Shown here: piece after piece, positions 8,445-16,993 of the stretch
Numbering within the stretch: the stretch's first letter is position 1
Layout: the number at the start of each line of letters is the position of its first letter
Source: Rhizobium sp. CFBP 8762
GTDB taxonomy: Bacteria > Pseudomonadota > Alphaproteobacteria > Rhizobiales > Rhizobiaceae
DNA length: 64,000 nucleotides
Direction: 5' to 3'
Assembly: GCF_014841565.1 (NCBI RefSeq)
Contig: NZ_JACYUD010000007.1
Location: 124,001 to 188,000, forward strand
Notes under the pieces: model-generated
What the model saw: the letters and a program-made list of their open reading frames with translations, nothing else
Database searches by the model: none
What the model was told of the DNA's origin: nothing
Made by a program: the position numbers and the translations under genes

Positions 8445-10666
8445 GCGGGTGTCTCCTGTCGAAGGGGAATGGCGGGCGCGGCCAGCGCCACGCGGTTTTC
8501 ACGTCTGAGCCTGCGCTCGCCCACCAGCCCCTGAAAGGCTGCAATCACCACGATCATCACGACAATAAGCATGGAAGAGTAGGCAATCGCCACGCCGTAT
8601 TCACCATTTTCCACCAGACCGACAATATATGATGTCGCCATATTATACTGCGCACTGACCAGAAAGATGACAGCGCTAATGGAGGTGATGGCCCGCACGA
8701 ACGAATAGACCAGTGCGGCGGTAATGGCCGGGCGCAGAAGCGGCAAAATAACCTTGCGAATGGTGCGGAAAGAATTGGCCCGAAGCGTCAGCGAAGCTTC
8801 ATCGAGACTTTTGTCCAGCTGGCTCATGGCGGCCACGCCACCGCGCACGCCCACCGGCATGTTGCGGAAGACGAAGCAGGCCACCAGAATAAGGGCCGTG
8901 CCCGTCATTTCCAGCGGTGGCAGGTTGAAGGCCATGATGTAGCTGATGCCGATAACCGTACCGGGAATGGCAAAGCTCATCATCAGGGCAAACTCGAACA
9001 GGTTGCGCCCGGCAAACCGCTGCCGCACGATGATATAGGCGGTGAGAAGCCCGACAGCGGCGGTCAACGGCGCGGAAATCAGCGCGATTTCCATCGTGGT
9101 CCAGAACGAGTTCCATGCAACGCCCGTCCATGCCAAACCGCCGTTTTCAAGCGTCACCGAAAAGGCGCGGCGGTAGTGATCAAGCGTCAGCGTGTTATCC
9201 AGACCCCATGTTTTGACGAAGCAGCCAAACAGGATCATGCCGTAGACCACCACTGTAAACAGCATCCACGGAATGACAACGGCGTGAAGCCCAATGGACA
9301 GGCTGCGCGGCAGCGCGATATGCGCACCGGAATCGCCTTTGCCTGTGACGGTCGCGAAATTCTTGCCCGATAGCCAGACCCGCTGAGCGATGAACGCCGT
9401 CAGCGTGAAGCAGAGAAGGATAATGGCAAGCACGGCAGCACGGGACGGGTCGTTCTGCGAGCCGACAACGGCGAAGAAAATCTCGGTGGACAGCACGCCA
9501 TGGCTACCGCCCAGTACCAGCGGATTGCCAAAGTCCGCCATGCTTTCGATAAAGCCGATCAGAAAGGCATTGGCGAGACCTGGTGCCATCAACGGCAGCG
9601 ACACATTCCAGAACGTGCGCCAGCGCCCCGCCCGAAGCGTCTGCGATGCCTCCTCCATGGAGGGGCTGACCCCTTCGACCACACCGATGAGGACAAGAAA
9701 CGAAATCGGCGTAAAGGACAGTACCTGCGCAATCCAGATGCCGGTTAATCCATACAGCCAGCGCCCCGGCTCTATGCCAAACAGGTTGGACAGAGACAGC
9801 GTGACGACACCGGCGCGACCGAACAGCAGCGTCAACGCCAGACCAATGACGAAAGGCGGAGTGATGATGGGCAGCACCGTCAGCAGGCGCAGCCCCTTCT
9901 TGAACGGAAACCGCGTGCGGGTGGCCACCAGTGCGAAGGCAAGGCCCAACGTGGTAGACCCCGCAGCCGTCAGCAGCGCCAGCATCAACGTGCGCCACGC
10001 AACCCCGCACCGCTCACCACCAGTCACGCAACCAAGGCTCCAGATCGAGGGATCCTGAATGTTGCGAACGAAGCCGGTGGTGTTGAGCGAACCGTCAAAG
10101 TCCTGAAAAGCGCCAACAAGCATGCTGCCGACCGGGTAAAACACGAATATGGCGACCAGAAACACCAGAAGCGTGATCGACGATACCACAAAGGCATCAC
10201 CCTTCATTACCCCACGCTCGGCAAGGCCGAAGGCAAACAACAGCACGAACGCAAATGCCGCAAGCACGGCTCCCGCCCCCATGGCGGGCTGCCCATCGGC
10301 CATCTGGCCAAACAGCGTTTCGCTGATACCCCATGTCCAGCCGGCAAACCCGATCGCCAGTCCCTGAAGAGCCAGAAACAGCACTCCCACGCCGCCAGCA
10401 TAGGCAAGCACCGTGCCGCGACGCTCCGGTGACCGAATAAAACGCGCAGCAAGGCAGACGAGCATGATGGTAGCGGCTATGCCCAGCCACCAGCGGCCAA
10501 GGGCCAGCATCTGCACAAGACCCGGTGCATCGGCGGCATCCATAGGAAAGCCCTGCAACCAGCCAAGACCGGTAAATCCGCCTTCAATTCTGTACCAGGG
10601 CACGGCCGCGAAGGCCAGAAGGCCGATACCGAGCGCGATATCCAGCCTGCGGTTGCGATGTTCCAT
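8441..10666 (-). CDS. afuB: ABC importer permease with two fused membrane domains, AfuB-like
   Basis: 741 residues with an N-terminal block of roughly four to five helices (1-165), then two binding-protein-dependent permease domains (about 170-440 and 450-720). Each has an EAA-type coupling loop: GVSPSMEEASQTLRAG in the first and QLDKSLDEASLTLRA in the second. The length and fused layout match AfuB (about 690 residues) and FbpB-type permeases. The gene follows the binding-protein gene after a 178 bp gap holding a strong hairpin and a 101 bp repeat. Inner-membrane channel of the importer; substrate is inferred from the binding protein. Confidence 0.82.
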   Translation of the reverse strand: MEHRNRRLDIALGIGLLAFAAVPWYRIEGGFTGLGWLQGFPMDAADAPGLVQMLALGRWWLGIAATIMLVCLAARFIRSPERRGTVLAYAGGVGVLFLALQGLAIGFAGWTWGISETLFGQMADGQPAMGAGAVLAAFAFVLLFAFGLAERGVMKGDAFVVSSITLLVFLVAIFVFYPVGSMLVGAFQDFDGSLNTTGFVRNIQDPSIWSLGCVTGGERCGVAWRTLMLALLTAAGSTTLGLAFALVATRTRFPFKKGLRLLTVLPIITPPFVIGLALTLLFGRAGVVTLSLSNLFGIEPGRWLYGLTGIWIAQVLSFTPISFLVLIGVVEGVSPSMEEASQTLRAGRWRTFWNVSLPLMAPGLANAFLIGFIESMADFGNPLVLGGSHGVLSTEIFFAVVGSQNDPSRAAVLAIILLCFTLTAFIAQRVWLSGKNFATVTGKGDSGAHIALPRSLSIGLHAVVIPWMLFTVVVYGMILFGCFVKTWGLDNTLTLDHYRRAFSVTLENGGLAWTGVAWNSFWTTMEIALISAPLTAAVGLLTAYIIVRQRFAGRNLFEFALMMSFAIPGTVIGISYIMAFNLPPLEMTGTALILVACFVFRNMPVGVRGGVAAMSQLDKSLDEASLTLRANSFRTIRKVILPLLRPAITAALVYSFVRAITSISAVIFLVSAQYNMATSYIVGLVENGEYGVAIAYSSMLIVVMIVVIAAFQGLVGERRLRRENRVALAAPAIPLRQETPA

Positions 10667-10702
10667 AACGATACGTCGCCTCTTGCGTTATAAGTGTAAG
10701 GG

Positions 10703-10727
10703 GCGGCTGCTGTGATGCAGCAGCCGC
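10703..10727 (-). terminator. Strong intercistronic hairpin between afuA-like and afuB-like genes
   Basis: Perfect 10 bp stem (GCGGCTGCTG / CAGCAGCCGC) with a 5-base loop. No T-run follows on the minus strand, so it is more likely a transcript-stabilising or attenuating structure than a full terminator. Such stems are common after binding-protein genes that need higher expression than their permease. Confidence 0.5.
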
Positions 10728-10746
10728 GGCAGGCATGAGCGCGGTC

Positions 10747-10847
10747 AGAGCATAATCCGACCGGAGCGAAGCGAGGATCGATAAGATCATGCTTCAAATA
10801 GACAGCTGGAGCGCCGATCTGATCCAATCAGATCGAACAGCGCTCTA
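10747..10847. repeat. 101 bp interspersed palindromic repeat, copy A
   Basis: Begins AGAGCATAATCCGACCGGAG and ends GATCGAACAGCGCTCTA. It contains an internal imperfect palindrome (GATCTGATCC / AATCAGATC) and aligns over its full length, in reverse orientation, with 28653-28753. The last three bases (cta) are the TAG stop codon of the afuA-like gene. Confidence 0.85.
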
Positions 10848-11870
10848 GTTCGCACTGGCACCGACTTCGGTATCCCAGCGCTCCAGCAATTCCTTGCGCT
10901 TGGCCGGATCGCCATAAGTTTTGAAGTCATAGTCGATGAGCTTGATGTCCTCGAATTTCGGCGCTTCCTTGGGCACTTCGGCCTGCTTGTTGGAAGGAAG
11001 CTGGAACGATTTGGCGTCCTTCATACGGGACTGAACAGCAGGCGACAGCGCCCAGTCATACCAAGTCTTCGCCTCTTCCAGATTGCGCGCACCCTTGACG
11101 ATGGACATCGAGCCGATCTCGTAGCCGGTGCCTTCGCAGGGCGCGACAGCCTTGATCGGGAACCCTTCCACCGTCATCGACACAGCATCGTGCATGAATA
11201 CGATGCCGATGGCGTTTTCACCGCGCGCAGCCGATTTGACCGGTGCCGAGCCGGATTTGGTGTATTGCGAGATATTGGCATTGAGTTTCTTCAGATAATC
11301 GAATGCCTGATCCTCCCCCATGATCTGCACCAGCGAGGCGAGCGCCGTGTACGCCGTGCCGGACGAGTTGGGATTGGCGATCTGGATTTCGCCTTTGAAG
11401 GATGGATCCAGAAGATCGGCCCAGCATTTGGGCTCCTTCAAGCCTTTTTTCTCGAAAATCTGCGTGTTATAGCCCCAGCCCAGCGCACCCGCATAAACGC
11501 CAACCGTGCGGAACTGAGCACTTTCGGCCTGCTTCTTCGCCCAGTCCTGCAAATCATCAAACAGGGGTGATTTGTATTCCTGCGTCAGCCCTTCGGACGC
11601 GGCCTGTAAATGCGGATCGCCCGTGCCTGCCCACCAGATATCGGTCTTGGGGTTGCGCGCTTCGGCGCGGATCTTGGCGTAGGTCTCACCCGATGACAGG
11701 CGCACCATATTGACCTTGATGCCCTTTTCTTTCTCAAAGCCCTCCTTCATCTGCTCGCAGATCACCACATCGGCAGAGCAGATCAGGTTGAGGTTACCAG
11801 CCGCATGGGCTGAGAAGGCAGCAAGGGTTGTACCGGCGGCCAAAGCCGCAGCAAAAAGTGCTGATCGCAT
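10845..11870 (-). CDS. afuA: Periplasmic binding protein, AfuA-like (sugar-phosphate rather than iron)
   Basis: 341 residues. Signal peptide 1-23 (cleavage after SAHA). Type-II binding fold of the FbpA/AfuA cluster, starting LNLICSADVVICEQMKEGF. It lacks the paired tyrosines of ferric-binding FbpA. Instead His227-Asp228 in MHDAVS and Glu251 in GTGYEIG have the spacing I recall for the ligand-contacting His-Asp...Glu of Actinobacillus AfuA, which binds hexose and heptulose phosphates. GGGAGGA precedes the ATG. First gene of its operon and divergent from a LacI regulator. Sugar-phosphate binding is inferred from those residues and from the phosphatase, kinase and LacI/RpiR context. The stop codon lies in repeat copy A. 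Confidence 0.75.
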   Translation of the reverse strand: MRSALFAAALAAGTTLAAFSAHAAGNLNLICSADVVICEQMKEGFEKEKGIKVNMVRLSSGETYAKIRAEARNPKTDIWWAGTGDPHLQAASEGLTQEYKSPLFDDLQDWAKKQAESAQFRTVGVYAGALGWGYNTQIFEKKGLKEPKCWADLLDPSFKGEIQIANPNSSGTAYTALASLVQIMGEDQAFDYLKKLNANISQYTKSGSAPVKSAARGENAIGIVFMHDAVSMTVEGFPIKAVAPCEGTGYEIGSMSIVKGARNLEEAKTWYDWALSPAVQSRMKDAKSFQLPSNKQAEVPKEAPKFEDIKLIDYDFKTYGDPAKRKELLERWDTEVGASAN

Positions 11871-11916
11871 AATCGTCCTCCCGTTTGAAACCGCGCCTCC
11901 ACGCAGGTTTCAGCTT

Positions 11917-11932
11917 TTGCAAGCGTGTGCAA
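11917..11932. promoter_or_regulatory. Candidate LacI-type operator, site 1
   Basis: Inverted repeat TTGCA-N6-TGCAA enclosing CAAGCGTG (11920-11927), 47 bp upstream of the afuA-like start. The same CAAGCGTG core recurs in site 2 near the lacI start. A second inverted repeat, ACACA-N11-TGTGT, lies at 11938-11958. Confidence 0.45.
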
Positions 11933-12002
11933 TCGTCACACAGTTATAAGCATTGTGTCAACTCCATTCGTTATTCCCTGTATCTCTTAAGGCTTTACTG
12001 CT

Positions 12003-12018
12003 ATGCACAAGCGTGCAT
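12003..12018. promoter_or_regulatory. Candidate LacI-type operator, site 2
   Basis: Inverted repeat ATGCAC-AAGC-GTGCAT, 22 bp upstream of the LacI regulator's ATG, sharing the core CAAGCGTG with site 1. Two sites straddling a divergent promoter suit looping repression and autoregulation; inference only. Confidence 0.45.
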
Positions 12019-12039
12019 GAAAGCAGGAACAATGAGAGC

Positions 12040-13047
12040 ATGACGATACAGAAGGCATTTGTCAGCGCGCAGGATGTTGCGGCCCGCGCGGGGGTTTCCC
12101 GCTCAGCGGTTTCACGCACGTTTACGCCGGGAAAAAGCGTGTCGGCAGAAACCCGGGCCAAGGTTCTGGCCGCTGCCGATGCGCTCGGCTACCACGTCAA
12201 CCACCTGGCGCGGGGCCTGATGCGCAATGAGAGCGGCATCGTCTGCCTGATTGTATCGGACCTCGGCACGCCCTATCGCTCCAACCTTGTCAACGCGCTG
12301 ACCCAGCAGTTGCAGGATGCGGGCAAGATCGCGATGTTGATCAATACCGACCGCTCCGATGAAAGCGTGGGACTGGCGTTGCGCCAGGCCATTCGCTACC
12401 GGGCCGATGCATCGATTGTCGTATCGGGCATGCCGGATAAATCCATTGTCAAGCTATGCCTGCGCAATGGCCTGCGGCTGGTGCTGATCAACCGCGATGA
12501 CGAGCACGACGGAACCCTGCGCATCAATCTGGATGATGCAAAGGCGGCAGAAAACGCGGTCACTGCCTTTGCCCGGGCGGGCTGCAAGCATTTGGCGCTG
12601 ATCAATTCCACGGCGGGAACACCGAGCCTGATGGCGCGCGAGGCTGGATTTATCGCTGCTGCAGCGGCGAGAGATTTGCCCGTAATGGTCGAGCATCACG
12701 GACACACGAGTTATGCCAGCGGACGGTTGATGGCGCAGCGACTGCTGACACGGCCCACACGGCCCGATGGCGTTTTCTGCGTGACGGACCTTCTGGCCTG
12801 CGGGTTTATGGATACGGCGCGGCGCGAATTTCATCTGGATATCCCGAAGGACCTGTGTGTCATCGGGTTTGACGATATCGAACAGGCCAGCTGGATATCC
12901 TACAACATCACGACCTTCGCCCAACCGATCGACGGTATCGCGGCCAACGCGGTGGCATGGCTGCGCGGCGACGCCGAGCAGACCGAGCGCACCTCGCTGC
13001 GCTTGCACGCCGATATGGTGTGGCGCGGCTCGGTACGCGGCGGATAG
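12040..13047 (+). CDS. LacI-family transcriptional regulator of the afu-like operon
   Basis: 335 residues. N-terminal LacI helix-turn-helix (SAQDVAARAGVSRSAVSRTFTPGKSVS) with the hinge helix region following, then a periplasmic-binding-protein-like effector domain (VCLIVSDLGTPYRSNL ... CVIGFDDIEQASW). ATG 12040 is chosen because the helix-turn-helix starts about ten residues later, as usual in the family; the 29 residues upstream in frame look non-coding. Divergent from the afuA-like gene, it is the obvious local regulator and implies a sugar-type inducer, against an iron role for the importer. Converges with a LysR gene three bases downstream. Confidence 0.88.
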   Translation: MTIQKAFVSAQDVAARAGVSRSAVSRTFTPGKSVSAETRAKVLAAADALGYHVNHLARGLMRNESGIVCLIVSDLGTPYRSNLVNALTQQLQDAGKIAMLINTDRSDESVGLALRQAIRYRADASIVVSGMPDKSIVKLCLRNGLRLVLINRDDEHDGTLRINLDDAKAAENAVTAFARAGCKHLALINSTAGTPSLMAREAGFIAAAAARDLPVMVEHHGHTSYASGRLMAQRLLTRPTRPDGVFCVTDLLACGFMDTARREFHLDIPKDLCVIGFDDIEQASWISYNITTFAQPIDGIAANAVAWLRGDAEQTERTSLRLHADMVWRGSVRGG

Positions 13048-13050
13048 TTT

Positions 13051-13959
13051 TTACCGCAAATCGGGTTGCGCCTTGATGAAATCAATGAAAGCCCGCAGGG
13101 GTGCCGGAACCAGCCTTCGCCCGGGATAGTAGAGAAATGGACCGGAGAAGCTCTGCCACCAGGGCTCCAGCACGGGCTCCAGCAGACCGCGGTCCAGAAA
13201 GGGACGCAGCCAGTCTTCAAACAACTGGATGATGCCGGTGCCAGCAATAGCGGCATCAACGGCAAGGTCCGTCGCACCGCCGGGCCGCACGATCAACGGA
13301 CCCGTGGGCTCGACGGTGACGACTTCACCATCGCGCTCATACTCCCACGCAACCATGGCACCACTGGCAAAGCGGCCACGCAGACAGGCGTGGCTTAACA
13401 GATCACGCGGGTGTTGCGGCATGCCATGCCGGGCGAGGTAGGCCGGGGATGCGGCCGTGGCAAAGCGCTGGATACGCGGACCGATGGGAATGGCGATCAT
13501 GTCCTGCTCCAGCCGCTCATCGTAGCGAATGCCGGCATCGCAGCCTGCCGCCAGCACATCGACAAAGCTTTCCTCCGTAATGACGTCCAGCCGGATATCA
13601 GGGAAGGCCGCCAGAAATTTTGGCACGATAGCCGGTAACACAAGCCGTGCGGCGCTGACCGGAACATTCAAGCGCAGAAGGCCCGCCGGTCGATCTCGAA
13701 AGCCATTGACGACATCCAGCGCCGTTTCCACCTCCTTCAAGGCGGGCGACATCCGATCGAGAAGCCCCTGCCCGGCCTCTGTCGGTACGACGCTGCGGGT
13801 GGTGCGGTTCAAAAGCCGCACGCCAAGCTGTGTTTCCAGCCGCCGCACGGCCTCACTCAGGCCCGAAGGACTACCGCCGCTGACACGCGCGCCCTCGCGA
13901 AAACCACCAGCCGTTGCGACCGTCACGAACGCCTTGAGATCACCAAGGTCCGCATTCAT
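13051..13959 (-). CDS. LysR-family transcriptional regulator
   Basis: 302 residues. N-terminal winged helix-turn-helix (LKAFVTVATAGGFREGARVSG ... LLNRTTRSVVPTEAG) and a C-terminal substrate-binding domain. The subgroup (AHIEF with SRTTRxxxxTEAG) is common next to small oxidoreductases. AAGGACG precedes the ATG. Divergent from the ydbC-like aldo-keto reductase with 91 bp between starts, so it probably controls that gene and itself. No effector can be read from the sequence. Confidence 0.9.
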   Translation of the reverse strand: MNADLGDLKAFVTVATAGGFREGARVSGGSPSGLSEAVRRLETQLGVRLLNRTTRSVVPTEAGQGLLDRMSPALKEVETALDVVNGFRDRPAGLLRLNVPVSAARLVLPAIVPKFLAAFPDIRLDVITEESFVDVLAAGCDAGIRYDERLEQDMIAIPIGPRIQRFATAASPAYLARHGMPQHPRDLLSHACLRGRFASGAMVAWEYERDGEVVTVEPTGPLIVRPGGATDLAVDAAIAGTGIIQLFEDWLRPFLDRGLLEPVLEPWWQSFSGPFLYYPGRRLVPAPLRAFIDFIKAQPDLR

Positions 13960-14050
13960 TGTTCGTCCTTTCGCACACCCTGTGCCGACTGTACGGGATT
14001 ATCGTCAGATTGCTCAAGCCCTATTTTGAATGGATAGAAGGAGACACCTT

Positions 14051-14917
14051 ATGACGACACTTCAAAATACGAGCACCTACACCTTGGCGGGCAGGCCCAT
14101 CAAACGGCTTGGCTATGGCGCGATGCAACTGGCTGGGCCCGGCGTGTTCGGGCCACCCAAGGACCGCGACGCTGCACTGAATGTGCTGCGCGAGGCGATT
14201 TCGCTTGGCGTTGACCACATTGATACCAGCGACTTTTACGGCCCGCATATCACCAATCAGCTGATCAAAGAGGCCTTGCATCCCTATCCAAACGATTTGC
14301 TGATCGTGACCAAAATTGGTGCGCGACGTGGCGACGATGCCTCCTGGTTGCCCGCGTTTTCTGCGGAAGACCTGACCAAAGCGGTACACGACAACCTGCG
14401 CAATCTGGGTCTCGATGTTCTGGACGTGGTCAATCTTCGGTTCATGTTTGATGTGCATGGCCCGGCAGAGGGGCCCGTGGAAGAACCCCTGACCGCACTG
14501 GCCGAGTTGCAAAGGCAGGGATTGGTTCGCCACATCGGCCTAAGCAATGTCACGCCGAAACAGGTCACCGAAGGGCGCAAGATAGCCGAAATCGTCTGTG
14601 TGCAGAACCAGTACAATTTGGCGCATCGGGACGACGATGCCCTGATTGACGATCTGGCCCGCGATGGCATTGCCTATGTGCCGTTCTTCCCCTTGGGTGG
14701 CTTCAGTCCGCTGCAATCGTCAACGCTGTCATCGGTTGCGCAACGGCTGGGGGCGACACCCATGCAGGTGGCGCTGGCGTGGTTGTTGCAGCGCGCGCCC
14801 AATATCATGCTGATCCCCGGCACATCATCCGCCGCGCATCTACGTGAAAATTTGAGCGCGGGTCAGTTGCATCTCTCCGCCGAAGTGATTGCCGAACTGA
14901 ACGGGATTGCCGGATAA
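14051..14917 (+). CDS. ydbC: Aldo/keto reductase, YdbC family
   Basis: 288 residues, aldo-keto reductase barrel very like E. coli YdbC (shared stretches RLGYGAMQLAGPGVFGPP, HIDTSDFYGPH, VTKIGARRG, CVQNQYNLAHR). Catalytic Asp and Tyr (DTSDFY) and Lys (VTKIG) are present. At the fourth tetrad position, normally His, the sequence reads VVNLR, as in YdbC itself, so the family is atypical. AAGGAG at 14037-14042 supports ATG 14051. NADPH-dependent carbonyl reductase of unknown substrate. The 3' 113 bp overlap the end of the convergent LysR gene. Confidence 0.88.
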   Translation: MTTLQNTSTYTLAGRPIKRLGYGAMQLAGPGVFGPPKDRDAALNVLREAISLGVDHIDTSDFYGPHITNQLIKEALHPYPNDLLIVTKIGARRGDDASWLPAFSAEDLTKAVHDNLRNLGLDVLDVVNLRFMFDVHGPAEGPVEEPLTALAELQRQGLVRHIGLSNVTPKQVTEGRKIAEIVCVQNQYNLAHRDDDALIDDLARDGIAYVPFFPLGGFSPLQSSTLSSVAQRLGATPMQVALAWLLQRAPNIMLIPGTSSAAHLRENLSAGQLHLSAEVIAELNGIAG

Positions 14918-15827
14918 CACCTGAACTCACACGTCCGTGCTCTGCCAGAAAATCCAGCAGCGCACGGACGCGCGATGGCAAATGCCCGCCTTGCCCCACA
15001 TAGACGGCGTGAAACGCTTCCGTTTCACCGCTGTCTTCATCCGCGAGAAGAGACACCAGCCGACCGGCAGCAATATCGTTTTGAACGGTAAAGGCCGCCA
15101 GACGGGCGATGCCAACACCGGCCAACGCAAGGTGACGAAGCCCCTCGCCATCGCTGACCCTCACCCGTTCGGCCTCGGGGAATGCAGTAGTTCGCTCGCC
15201 AACCGGCAGCGGCCACTGCGATGTTGCGCGGCTGTAGCAAAAACCCAGAAGGGTGTGGCCCGCGAGATCATCGATCACACGCGGTTCTCCGCAACGCTCC
15301 AGATAGGACGGAGCAGCGACGATGGACAGCGCGGCCTCTCCCAGTTTGCGCGCCATGAGACTGGAGCTTTTCAAGGGTCCGGCCCGCACCGCGACATCGG
15401 CGCGCTCTGCGAGAAGGTCTACCACCGCATCCGTCTGGATCAAATCCACGGAAATGCCCGGACGATGCGCCAGAAACGCAGGCAATATCGGCGCCAGAAT
15501 ATGCGTTGCATACGATGCGCTGGTATTAATACGGACCCGACCAACCGGCTGCTCACCCGCCCCGACGGCGCGCTCGGCGTCGTTCAGATCGGCGAGAATA
15601 CGGGTTGCCCGCTCGTAAAAGACACAGCCCTCCGGCGTAATCTGCAGTTGACGCGTGGAGCGATTGAGAAGACGTGCACCCAACCGCCCCTCAAGCCGGG
15701 ACATCAATTTGCTGACGGCGGAAGGTGTCATGTTTGCCGCACGTGCTGCGGGCGAAAAGCCGCCAAGCTCCACCACACGAACGAACATCTCCAGTTCCCC
15801 TGCCCGGTTCACGTCCAGTCGCGCCAT
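14805..15827 (-). CDS. LysR-family transcriptional regulator with C-terminal tail antisense to ydbC
   Basis: 340 residues, about 40 longer than typical LysR. Residues 1-300 give the usual helix-turn-helix (GGFSPAARAANMTPSAVSKLMSRLE ... RSTRQLQITPEG) and effector domain ending near LLDFLAEHGR. The last roughly 40 residues, rich in Arg, Ser and Asp, extend past ydbC's stop and then antisense into it, suggesting loss of the original stop. GAGGTG precedes the ATG. Divergent from the aldo/keto reductase at 15955 and likely its regulator. LysR identity is firm; the tail is probably neutral. Confidence 0.88.
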   Translation of the reverse strand: MARLDVNRAGELEMFVRVVELGGFSPAARAANMTPSAVSKLMSRLEGRLGARLLNRSTRQLQITPEGCVFYERATRILADLNDAERAVGAGEQPVGRVRINTSASYATHILAPILPAFLAHRPGISVDLIQTDAVVDLLAERADVAVRAGPLKSSSLMARKLGEAALSIVAAPSYLERCGEPRVIDDLAGHTLLGFCYSRATSQWPLPVGERTTAFPEAERVRVSDGEGLRHLALAGVGIARLAAFTVQNDIAAGRLVSLLADEDSGETEAFHAVYVGQGGHLPSRVRALLDFLAEHGRVSSGVIRQSRSVRQSLRRRDATDPRSNFHVDARRMMCRGSA

Positions 15828-15954
15828 ATGACTTCACCTCACAAGTGATATTCCGAACCACCTTCTATTTCATCCAGTCACAAGCGTCTATCGTCCGGTC
15901 ATAGGGAAAGCTTTCACGGCTTTCATCTCCTGAAAGAACGCGAAGGAAGATGTT

Positions 15955-16992
15955 ATGGAATATCGCTCTCTTGGGAAATCCGGCTTGAAGGTGCCGGTGC
16001 TCAGCTTCGGTGCCGGGACATTTGGCGGCGCCGGCCCGCTGTTCAGCAACTGGGGAAGTTCGGATGCGGTAGAGGCCCGTCGCATGGTGGACATCTGCCT
16101 TGAGGCCGGCGTCAACCTGTTCGACACGGCCGACGTCTACTCCGACGGCGCTTCGGAGACCGTGCTGGGCGAGGCAATCAAGGGTCGACGCGACAGCGTT
16201 CTGATCTCGACAAAGACCAGCTTACCCATGGGCGAGGGGCCGAATGATGCCGGATCGTCCCGGTTTAAACTGATCCGCGCGGTGGATGACGCCCTGCGTC
16301 GCCTGCAAACCGACCATATCGATATCCTCCAGCTTCACGCCTATGACGCGTTGACCCCGGTCGAAGAAGTTCTATCAACACTCGATACGCTCGTGCGGGC
16401 TGGAAAAGTGCGCTACACCGGGGTTTCCAATTTCTCCGGCTGGCAAATCATGAAATCCCTGGCCGTGGCAGAGCGTTACGGATGGCCGCGCTATGTCGTT
16501 AATCAGGCTTATTATTCGCTTGTTGGGCGGGACTTTGAGTGGGACCTGATGCCGCTGGGTGCAGATCAGGGATTGGGCGCCATGGTCTGGAGCCCGCTTG
16601 GATGGGGACGGCTGACCGGCAAGATCCGCCGCAACACGCCTCTGCACGAAGGCAGCCGCTTGCACGAAACGGCACAGTTCGGTCCACCGGTGGACGATGA
16701 ACGCTTGTATCGCGTGGTTGATGCCCTAGACGCCATCGCGGAAGAAACAGGCAAGACCGTCGCCCAGATGGCGCTGAACTGGCTGCTGCAACGTCCGACA
16801 GTTTCCTCGGTCATCATCGGTGCGCGCAACGAGGAGCAACTACGCCAGAACCTTGGCGCCGTGGGCTGGACTTTAACGCCGGAGCAGGTGCAAACGCTGG
16901 ATGAAGCCAGCGCGCAAATCATGCCCTACCCGCATTTTCCATACCAGCGGCAGGAAGGCTTCGCACGGCGAAACTCGCTGATTGCTGGTTGA
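15955..16992 (+). CDS. Aldo/keto reductase
   Basis: 345 residues, typical for the YajO/potassium-channel-beta-subunit-like branch. The full tetrad is present: Asp and Tyr in FDTADVYSDG, Lys in ISTKTS, His in LQLHAYD. C-terminal NADPH-binding residues occur in VIIGARNEEQLRQNL. Role: NADPH-linked reduction of aldehydes or ketones, often detoxification; substrate not evident. It is divergent from the LysR at 14805-15827 and ends one base before the convergent MFS gene. Confidence 0.9.
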   Translation: MEYRSLGKSGLKVPVLSFGAGTFGGAGPLFSNWGSSDAVEARRMVDICLEAGVNLFDTADVYSDGASETVLGEAIKGRRDSVLISTKTSLPMGEGPNDAGSSRFKLIRAVDDALRRLQTDHIDILQLHAYDALTPVEEVLSTLDTLVRAGKVRYTGVSNFSGWQIMKSLAVAERYGWPRYVVNQAYYSLVGRDFEWDLMPLGADQGLGAMVWSPLGWGRLTGKIRRNTPLHEGSRLHETAQFGPPVDDERLYRVVDALDAIAEETGKTVAQMALNWLLQRPTVSSVIIGARNEEQLRQNLGAVGWTLTPEQVQTLDEASAQIMPYPHFPYQRQEGFARRNSLIAG

Positions 16993-16993
16993 T

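Noticed and set aside
7362-11870. Ferric iron ABC transporter annotation
   Set aside because: Family resemblance alone suggests it, but ligand residues, the phosphatase gene and LacI regulation argue for a sugar-phosphate type.
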